DNA from: Chloroflexota bacterium
GTDB taxonomy: Bacteria > Chloroflexota > UBA11872
Reading direction: 5' to 3'
Assembly: GCA_022821905.1 (NCBI GenBank)
Contig: JAJECS010000024.1
Span: forward strand, 62,001 to 126,000
DNA: 64,000 nucleotides
In this document: piece after piece, positions 58,330-64,000 of the stretch
Layout: every line of letters begins with the position of its first letter
Position numbering within the stretch: position 1 is the stretch's first letter
The notes under the pieces: generated by a model
The model's database searches: none
What the model saw: only the letters and a program-made list of their open reading frames with translations
Told to the model about the DNA's origin: nothing
Program-made: the position numbers and the translations under genes

Positions 58330-60171
58330 ATGTCATTGAGCGGCGCGGGCGCCCGCGGCACCTTTGCGGAAGAGTCGGCGGAAGCATCCGGCCTCGACGC
58401 TCGCGTGGCCCGGCGGCTGCTCCGGCTGCTGGCCGCCGACCGCCGGCGCATGAGCATCGCGCTCACGGCGCTCCTCGCCGTGGCCGGGTTTGGCGTGCTG
58501 CAGCCCATCATCATCGGACGGGCGATCGACGACGGCGTTCTGGGGAGCGACGGGACGGTGCTTCTGTATGCCGTGATCGCCTATGCCGGGGTGACGCTCG
58601 GCCATGGGATCGCCCTGGGCGTCCAGCGTCAGTTGACCGCGCGCTTGGGGAACCAGCTGCTGCATCGCTTGCGCACGGGGGTCTTTCGGCAGTATCAGCG
58701 CCTCTCGCTTGGGTTTTTCGACCGCCAGATCACCGGACGCCTGATCAGCCGCGTCGTTTCGGATATCGAAGCGATCGGCGAGGTGCTCACCGAAGGCGTG
58801 CTCGGTGCCGCGGCCGACGTGGCCTTGCTACTCGGGATCTTGGTTGCCATGAGCCTGCTGAGTTGGCAGCTCACCCTGCTCTGCCTGGTGGTGACGCCGC
58901 TGCTGTATGTCAGCGCCCGGATCGTGGCCGCCCTGGCGCGTCGGTGGTACCGAACCATGCGCGCCCGCACGTCGACGCTCAACGGCGTGCTCGCCGAGTC
59001 GGTGCTGGGCATGCGCATCACGCAGGCCTTTGCCCGAGAGGCAGCGAATCTCGAGCGCTTCGACGTGGTCAACCAGTGGCAGCTCCAGGCGCAGTTCCGC
59101 ACGTTCACGATCTCGTCCGCCACGGTGCCCGTGGTCGAAGTGTTCACCGCCATCGCCACCGGCCTGGTGCTCTGGTTTGGCGGCAGCTTCGTGATCGACG
59201 GGACCACCGGCCTGACGGTGGGTCTGGTGGCCACGTTCGCGCTGTTCATCGAGCGCTTCTTCGCCCCAATCCAGGAGCTCGCCACACGCTACGAAACACT
59301 GCAGAGCGCCCTGGCCTCGGGTGAGCGCATCTTCGAGGTGCTGGATATCGAACCGGAGATCACCGATGCCCCGGACGCGCAAGATCTCGGGGACATCAGG
59401 GGCGAGATCGTGTTCAGGCAGGTGAATTTCGGCTACGACCCCGAGTCGCCGGTGCTCCACGACTTCGACCTGCACGCCCGCCCTGGGGACACGATCGCGC
59501 TCGTGGGGGCGACCGGCGCCGGCAAGACCACCGCCATCAACCTGCTGTTTCGCTTCTACGACGTCACGTCAGGCTCGATCACGGTCGACGGTCACGATGT
59601 GCGCCGCGTGACCCAGCAATCGCTCCGACGGCGCATGGCCCTGGTGCTGCAGGAGCCGACGCTGTTCAGCGGGAGCATCCACGACAACATTGCGTATGGC
59701 CGACCGACGGCGACCCGCGACGAGGTAGTCGCCGCGGCGCAGGCCGTTGGGCTGCACGACTTCGTGCAGTCGCTGCCATTTGGGTACGACACGCAGGTCG
59801 AGGAGCGTGGCGGTGGACTGTCCATCGGGCAGCGGCAGCTGGTGTCGTTCGCCCGAGCGCTGCTGTTGGACCCACGCGTGCTCGTGTTGGACGAGGCGAC
59901 GAGCGCCGTGGACGCCCAGACCGAGGCGTACATTCAGCGCGGCCTCGAAACCCTCATGGCGGGACGGACGGCCATCGTGATCGCTCACCGCCTCTCGACG
60001 GTGCAGCGGGCTACGGAGATCGTCGTCCTGGAACACGGACGAATCGTGGAGCGCGGCACGCACGACGAGCTGCTCGACCGCGGCGGGCTGTATCACGGAC
60101 TGCATACCCTCGGGCTTGGCACGATGGACGAGCTCGACAGCGCCGCCGCCCGGAGCGCCGCCAGGGGGTGA
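58330..60171 (+). CDS. ABC exporter half-transporter 2 (catalytic half)
   Basis: 613 residues. Six-helix exporter domain (residues about 35-340) and ATPase with GATGAGKTT, Walker B VLVLDEATSAVD and H-loop IVIAHRLSTV all canonical, while its signature is LSIGQRQLV (Ile for Gly). Paired with half 1, the canonical ATP site is built from this subunit's Walker motifs and half 1's LSGGQ, and the degenerate site the other way round, as in TM287/288-type exporters. The exported substrate is unknown (lipid or drug). Confidence 0.92.
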   Translation: MSLSGAGARGTFAEESAEASGLDARVARRLLRLLAADRRRMSIALTALLAVAGFGVLQPIIIGRAIDDGVLGSDGTVLLYAVIAYAGVTLGHGIALGVQRQLTARLGNQLLHRLRTGVFRQYQRLSLGFFDRQITGRLISRVVSDIEAIGEVLTEGVLGAAADVALLLGILVAMSLLSWQLTLLCLVVTPLLYVSARIVAALARRWYRTMRARTSTLNGVLAESVLGMRITQAFAREAANLERFDVVNQWQLQAQFRTFTISSATVPVVEVFTAIATGLVLWFGGSFVIDGTTGLTVGLVATFALFIERFFAPIQELATRYETLQSALASGERIFEVLDIEPEITDAPDAQDLGDIRGEIVFRQVNFGYDPESPVLHDFDLHARPGDTIALVGATGAGKTTAINLLFRFYDVTSGSITVDGHDVRRVTQQSLRRRMALVLQEPTLFSGSIHDNIAYGRPTATRDEVVAAAQAVGLHDFVQSLPFGYDTQVEERGGGLSIGQRQLVSFARALLLDPRVLVLDEATSAVDAQTEAYIQRGLETLMAGRTAIVIAHRLSTVQRATEIVVLEHGRIVERGTHDELLDRGGLYHGLHTLGLGTMDELDSAAARSAARG

Positions 60172-60878
60172 TGACCGTGCCCGAACCATGGGATCCTATT
60201 CCGGCTCCGCTGGAGCACGTCATCGCCCCGCCGTCGAGGGTTGCCGAAACCTACGCCCTGCTCGTGCTGCTGCACGGTCGCGGGGCCGACGCGCACGACC
60301 TCCTGCCACTGGCGCACGAGCTCGGGCGCGACGACCTGCTCGTGGTGTCCCCCCAAGCGCCCTACGCGCTCCCGGGGCCATTCGGCATGGGCTATGCCTG
60401 GTACGACATGCGGGACCTCGACGATCCCGAGCCCACGACCTTTGAGCCGAGCCTGGCCCGGCTGCGTGAATTCCTCGACGCGGTGGTCGCAGGCTATCCA
60501 GTCGACCCGGAACGAGTGTTTCTGCTTGGCTTCAGCCAGGGCGCGGTGATGTCGCTGGCGACGGCCTCCACGGATCCGCGGCCATTGGCCGGCGTCGTCG
60601 CGCTGAGCGGCTACCTGCCCGGGGCTGTCAGCCACGCCGAGGGCGGGTGCCTCGACGACCTCCCCATTTTCGTCGGACACGGCACCGCCGACTCCTTGAT
60701 TCCCGTAACCGAGGGCCACAATGTCCGCGATGTCCTGACCGCCAAAGGGGCCGACGTCACCTATCGCGAATACTCGGTCGCGCACCGCATTGCTCCGAAC
60801 GAGCTGGACGACATTCGGGGTTGGCTTGGCGCCCGACTCAATGCGGCCGAGCCGCGGCAGCCCTCCGGCCGCGACTAA
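60168..60878 (+). CDS. Phospholipase/carboxylesterase family alpha/beta hydrolase
   Basis: 236 residues. Oxyanion region LLVLLHGRGADAHDLLPLA, nucleophile elbow LLGFSQGAVMSL (Ser near residue 122), Asp in VGHGTADSLIPV near 170 and His in EYSVAHRIAPNE near 205 complete the triad. PF02230 type. GTG 60168 or ATG 60171, both overlapping the ABC stop. The stop overlaps that of aspS tail-to-tail (CTAA). Confidence 0.9.
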   Translation: MMTVPEPWDPIPAPLEHVIAPPSRVAETYALLVLLHGRGADAHDLLPLAHELGRDDLLVVSPQAPYALPGPFGMGYAWYDMRDLDDPEPTTFEPSLARLREFLDAVVAGYPVDPERVFLLGFSQGAVMSLATASTDPRPLAGVVALSGYLPGAVSHAEGGCLDDLPIFVGHGTADSLIPVTEGHNVRDVLTAKGADVTYREYSVAHRIAPNELDDIRGWLGARLNAAEPRQPSGRD

Positions 60879-62704
60879 TCCGCCGGGGACTCTTCCGGTT
60901 CTTCGCGCACCATCAGATGCAACTCGTCCAACTGCTCAGGCGCCAGCGGCCCAGGCGCGCCCAGCATGAGGTCGAATCCGGCCTGGTTCTTGGGGAACAC
61001 GGTGACGTCGCGCAGGTTCTCGGTGCCGCCCAGCAGCATCGCCAGCCGGTCCACGCCCATCGCGATGCCGCCGTGCGGCGGCGCGCCGTAGGTAAACGCG
61101 TCCAACATGTGGCCGATGCTGTCGTCGATCTCCGCCTCGCTGTAGCCCATCACCTGGTAGATGCGCCGCAGGTCCTTGGCGCGATGAGCGCGGATGCTGC
61201 CGCCGCCGATCTCGTGCCCGTTGCCGATCAAGTCGTATTGCTTGGAGAGGGCGCGTCCGGGGTCCGTATAGAGCAGATCGAATGAGTCGTCGGCCGGCGA
61301 GCAAAACGGGTTGTGGCTGAACGTAAAGCCGCCGGTTTCCTCATCGATCTCGAAGAGCGGAAAGTCGATGATCCACACGAACGCCAACTGATTCGGCGGG
61401 ATCAAGTCAAGGGCCCGGCCCAGGTGCACGCGCAGGGCCCCAAGCGCTTCGGCCACGACCGGTGCGGATCCGGCGACGATGCAGACGAGGTCTCCCCGGT
61501 TCGCTCCGGCGTTCCGCGCCGCCTCGCGGAGCGCGTCCTCGCCGAAGAATCGGCTGAGCGGTGAGCGGATGGAGCCATCGTCGTTCAACGCGATGGTCGC
61601 CATGCCGGCCGCCCCGGCCTCTTGCACGATGTCCTGCAACGCGCTGACCTCGCGCCGCGAGTAGCCGGCGATGCCGGGAGCCACCACGGCCTTCACCTGG
61701 CCACCGTCGGCGATGGCGTCATCGAACGCGCGGAATCCACGACCGGATACATCCGGGGCCACGTCCACGAGCTCGACGCCGAAGCGCACGTCCGGTTTGT
61801 CGGTGCCGAACCGGCGGATCGCTTCCGCGTGACTGATGCGCGGGAAGGGAACCTCCGCCAGGTCCTGAGACGACAACTTGTCGACGATGTGCAGATAGAG
61901 CGACTCGATGAGTTGCAGCAGGTCTTCGCGCTCCACGAAGGCCATCTCGATATCAAGCTGGGTGTGCTCGAACACGCGGTCCGCCCGCAGGTCCTCGTCC
62001 CGGTAGCAGCGCGCCAACTGGAAGTAGCGGTCCAGTCCGGCCACCATGATCAGCTGCTTCATCTGCTGGGGCGACTGCGGCAGGGCGTAGAATTCCCCCG
62101 GATGCAGCCGGCTGGGCACGACGAAATCACGCGATCCCTCGGGCGTGCTGCGGACGAGCGTCGGCGTCTCCAGCTCCAGGAAATCACGCGCCCACAGGTA
62201 CTCGCGCATCTCGCGCACGACCTTGTGGCGCAGCTCGATCAGTTCACGCAGACGACGGCGACGCAGGTCCAAGTAGCGGTGGCGCAGGCGGACGCTCTCG
62301 TCCACGTTGGTCTCGGCCGTGATCTCGAACGGCGGCGCCTTCGACTCCGCCAGCACCGTCACGGCCTGCACGCCAAGCTCAACGTCGCCCGTTTCCAGGT
62401 CGGGATTGGCGGTGCCCGGCGGCCGGTCGCGAACCGGCCCGGACACGCTGAGCACAAATTCCGACCGCGCGCGGCTGGCGGCCGCGTGCGCTTCCGGCGC
62501 GTCGTCTCGATTGATCACAATCTGCGTGATGCCGTAGCGGTCGCGCAGGTCGATGAAGATCAGCCCGCCCTGGTCGCGTCGACGGTGCAGCCAGCCGTTG
62601 AGCGTGACAGCGTGGCCGGCGTGCTCAAGTCGCAATTCGCCACAAGTGTGCGTGCGCTGAGGCCATGTGGCGCGCAGCGGTGCGGGTCGTTCAGCGGAAG
62701 TCAC
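60875..62704 (-). CDS. aspS: Aspartyl-tRNA synthetase (bacterial type)
   Basis: 609 residues. N-terminal OB-fold anticodon domain (VTLNGWLHRRRDQGGLIFIDLRDR), class II core with EFYALPQSPQQMKQLIMVAG, RCYRDEDLRADRVFEHTQLDIE (motif 2 area), a bacterial GAD insertion at about 300-420, and motif 3 GIAMGVDRLAMLLGG. Whether it also charges tRNA-Asn is not decided from sequence; no gatCAB or asnS is in view. It lies 34 bp downstream of infC. Confidence 0.95.
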   Translation of the reverse strand: MTSAERPAPLRATWPQRTHTCGELRLEHAGHAVTLNGWLHRRRDQGGLIFIDLRDRYGITQIVINRDDAPEAHAAASRARSEFVLSVSGPVRDRPPGTANPDLETGDVELGVQAVTVLAESKAPPFEITAETNVDESVRLRHRYLDLRRRRLRELIELRHKVVREMREYLWARDFLELETPTLVRSTPEGSRDFVVPSRLHPGEFYALPQSPQQMKQLIMVAGLDRYFQLARCYRDEDLRADRVFEHTQLDIEMAFVEREDLLQLIESLYLHIVDKLSSQDLAEVPFPRISHAEAIRRFGTDKPDVRFGVELVDVAPDVSGRGFRAFDDAIADGGQVKAVVAPGIAGYSRREVSALQDIVQEAGAAGMATIALNDDGSIRSPLSRFFGEDALREAARNAGANRGDLVCIVAGSAPVVAEALGALRVHLGRALDLIPPNQLAFVWIIDFPLFEIDEETGGFTFSHNPFCSPADDSFDLLYTDPGRALSKQYDLIGNGHEIGGGSIRAHRAKDLRRIYQVMGYSEAEIDDSIGHMLDAFTYGAPPHGGIAMGVDRLAMLLGGTENLRDVTVFPKNQAGFDLMLGAPGPLAPEQLDELHLMVREEPEESPAD

Positions 62705-62738
62705 GGCGCGGCTGTGTCTGGTGGTTGCGGAGCGCTGC

Positions 62739-63299
62739 CTAGGCTCGCCCGCTCGGCGCCATGATCACGCTGAGCACCCGGCCGTCCTGCTCGGGCATGA
62801 TGTCCCGCTCGACCACCCCGCTATCGGCCAGCGTCTGCTTGACGCGCTCGAGAATGCGAACCCCGAACTCGGGATGGATGCGTTCGCGAGCGCGAAACCG
62901 AACCGTGGCCTTCACTTTATTCCCATCCTTGAGGAAACGCTCCAGCCGGCGGATGAGGAACTCAAGATCGTGCTCACGAGTGGCTGGGCGAAATCGAACT
63001 TCCTTGACCGTGCCGGCCTTCTGGCGCTTCTTGCCTTCCCCTTGCTTGCGTGTTTGGTGGTATTTGAACTTGCCGTAGTCGAGGATCTTGGTGACCGGCG
63101 GATGAGCGTCCGGCGAAACTTCCACCAGGTCAAGCCCGCGCCCGCGCGCCACCGCCAGGGCTTGCTCAGTCGGAACTATTCCGATCTGCTGACCGTCTTC
63201 GTCAATCAGGCGAACTTCGCGGATCCGGATCTCATCGTTGACCCGGGGGCCTTTGGGTCGCGTTCGCGGTTCCGCAAATCGATGGTGGGGGGCTCGCAG
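62739..63299 (-). CDS. infC: Translation initiation factor IF-3, apparent CTG start
   Basis: IF3 binds 30S and rejects non-canonical start codons and wrong initiator tRNAs. The first ATG/GTG in frame (63152) would drop the whole N-domain. The frame in fact continues through VNDEIRIREVRLIDEDGQQ and IGIVPTEQALAVARG. CTG at 63299 follows AAGGAG (63306-63311) by 6 nt, giving 186 residues. There is no ATG/GTG/TTG between it and the in-frame TGA upstream. Non-AUG starts at infC are well known as an IF3 autoregulation device. N-domain, lysine-rich linker (KQGEGKKRQKAG) and C-domain are all present. Confidence 0.93.
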   Translation of the reverse strand: MRAPHHRFAEPRTRPKGPRVNDEIRIREVRLIDEDGQQIGIVPTEQALAVARGRGLDLVEVSPDAHPPVTKILDYGKFKYHQTRKQGEGKKRQKAGTVKEVRFRPATREHDLEFLIRRLERFLKDGNKVKATVRFRARERIHPEFGVRILERVKQTLADSGVVERDIMPEQDGRVLSVIMAPSGRA

Positions 63300-63384
63300 A
63301 GACGACTCCTTGCGCCAAGGCGCATCACATCAACCAATACGTCGATTAACGCTAGCATATGAGGACCGGGGCACTCTGCAACCG

Positions 63385-63410
63385 CTGGACGGGCCGCATT
63401 GCGCGTCCAG
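63385..63410. promoter_or_regulatory. Inverted repeat in the infC / phosphatase divergent spacer
   Basis: CTGGACG (63385-63391) and CGTCCAG (63404-63410), perfect 7-bp dyad with a 12-nt spacer, centred between the two divergent starts. Possible operator. Confidence 0.4.
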
Positions 63411-63438
63411 TGCCATGGCTCGAAGGATATAGCTGCGC

Positions 63439-64000
63439 TTGGTTGACACTGGCCAGGCAAGCCTGAGAGGCGGCACACCCCGCCACGACAGCCCCCGAAT
63501 CCAGGTTGCCCGCGCGCCGACGGCTCAAGCCGCACTCGGGGATCTCTATGTCGTGGTGCAAGGCGGCACGGACCGCCAGGGACGCTCTTTTGTCAGCGCT
63601 GCCACCACGACCTACTACGGCGCTGAGTCCGATGACATCGCCGCGGCGCTGGTCAGCGGCCTGCGGCAAGCGTCATACAGCGTCGCCGTGGCGGCCGATC
63701 CGGGCGAGCCGTCGGCCATCATTGGCGCCACGGGAGCCGTCATCATCGACGGCATCGTCTACATCGCCCAAGTCATGCCCACGCAAGTCTTTTTCTTGCG
63801 CAACGGCACGATCAATGCCCTCCCCAACGAACCCGATTTCGACTCCGAATACCAATCCAGCCTTGACGTCGAGCAGGAGATTGACCTCTTTCGCGCGCAG
63901 TTGCAGGACGGTGACTGCCTGGTCTTGGCGTCCACGGACCTTCGGCATGAACTCACGGAGCGTGAGATTCGCGGCATGCTGCGCCGGCGCTCGGCGCAGG
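63439..64000 (+). CDS. PP2C-like protein phosphatase domain (C-terminus outside the window)
   Basis: 187 codons visible. TTG at 63439 with AAGGA 11 nt before it; a CTG at 63433 is an alternative. The segments GDLYVVVQGG, GATGAVIIDGIVYIAQVMPT and VFFLRNGTINALP, then DCLVLASTDLRHELTEREI, follow the order of PP2C-type phosphatase domains common in Chloroflexota. The usual metal-binding Asp motifs (DG and GD) are only partly visible (IDG, DGDCLVLASTD), so activity is uncertain. It is divergent from infC. Confidence 0.6.
   Translation, partial: MVDTGQASLRGGTPRHDSPRIQVARAPTAQAALGDLYVVVQGGTDRQGRSFVSAATTTYYGAESDDIAAALVSGLRQASYSVAVAADPGEPSAIIGATGAVIIDGIVYIAQVMPTQVFFLRNGTINALPNEPDFDSEYQSSLDVEQEIDLFRAQLQDGDCLVLASTDLRHELTEREIRGMLRRRSAQ

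Noticed and set aside
63152-63152. Short infC starting at the GTG 63152 (137 aa)
   Set aside because: It would remove the IF3 N-domain, which is clearly encoded upstream in the same frame.

Overview
The window is GC-rich, gene-dense bacterial chromosome of housekeeping type, about two-thirds G+C in most lines I counted. Gene order and content suggest a member of the Chloroflexota, possibly a marine or host-associated Dehalococcoidia/SAR202-like lineage. The evidence is: rpmB divergent from fakA-recG; a dimeric glycyl-tRNA synthetase; DUF3105; LGFP-like modules of the kind often seen in Chloroflexota secreted proteins; Thr/Pro-rich lipoproteins; and a LigC-like oxidoreductase. That placement is inference from gene content, not a phylogeny.

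Layout. (1) 1-10469, minus strand: one co-directional run read from a TTGACG-18-TAAGAT promoter at 10495-10524: fakA-like, recG, rsmD, coaD, a coiled-coil protein, yceD, rpmF, fabD, fabG, accC, nusB and tatC (cut by the window edge). (2) rpmB stands alone on the plus strand. (3) 10749-22948, minus strand: undecaprenyl-phosphate sugar-1-P transferase, rpmE, DUF1385, prfA, prmC, gmk, priA, def, fmt, two tandem membrane zinc proteases, rlmN and rpe. (4) 22980-34569, plus strand: rpsU with a long structured leader, yqeY, ybeY, ispE, tRNA-Gln(UUG), glmU, prs, three CBS-domain membrane proteins, recO, glyQS and a CDP-alcohol phosphotransferase. (5) 34566-53237: a mixed accessory region with an SDR, lipoproteins, two Gfo/Idh oxidoreductases, a histone-deacetylase-fold amidohydrolase, an ArsB/NhaD-type permease, a nucleoside phosphorylase, a GH29 fucosidase, an RHH protein flanked by dispersed repeats, a secreted nuclease, a modular secreted serine protease, a phosphoesterase, DUF3105, gnd, a broken gene and an acetamidase/formamidase-family gene. 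(6) 53234-64000: uvrC, an AI-2E-type membrane protein, a heterodimeric ABC exporter, an esterase, infC-aspS and the start of a PP2C-like phosphatase gene.

The core genes serve translation (ribosomal proteins S21, L28, L31 and L32; IF3, RF1, PrmC, RlmN, Fmt, Def, AspRS, GlyRS), envelope precursor supply (GlmU, WecA/TagO-like transferase, IspE, fatty acid enzymes), DNA repair and replication restart (RecG, RecO, UvrC, PriA), and nucleotide/cofactor supply (Prs, Gmk, CoaD). Genes are tightly packed, with ATGA, GTGA and TAGTG couplings and three tail-to-tail overlaps of stop codons.

The most notable observations are as follows. Four genes have N-termini that can be completed only by assuming non-ATG/GTG/TTG starts behind a plausible Shine-Dalgarno: infC with CTG, the first ABC exporter half with ATA, the second CBS protein with ATA and the coiled-coil gene with ATC. 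PriA has lost its ATPase motifs but kept its zinc cysteines. The rpsU leader is about 140 nt long and carries an attenuator-like hairpin and a GAAA-tetraloop hairpin. I saw no CRISPR array, rRNA gene, transposase or prophage.
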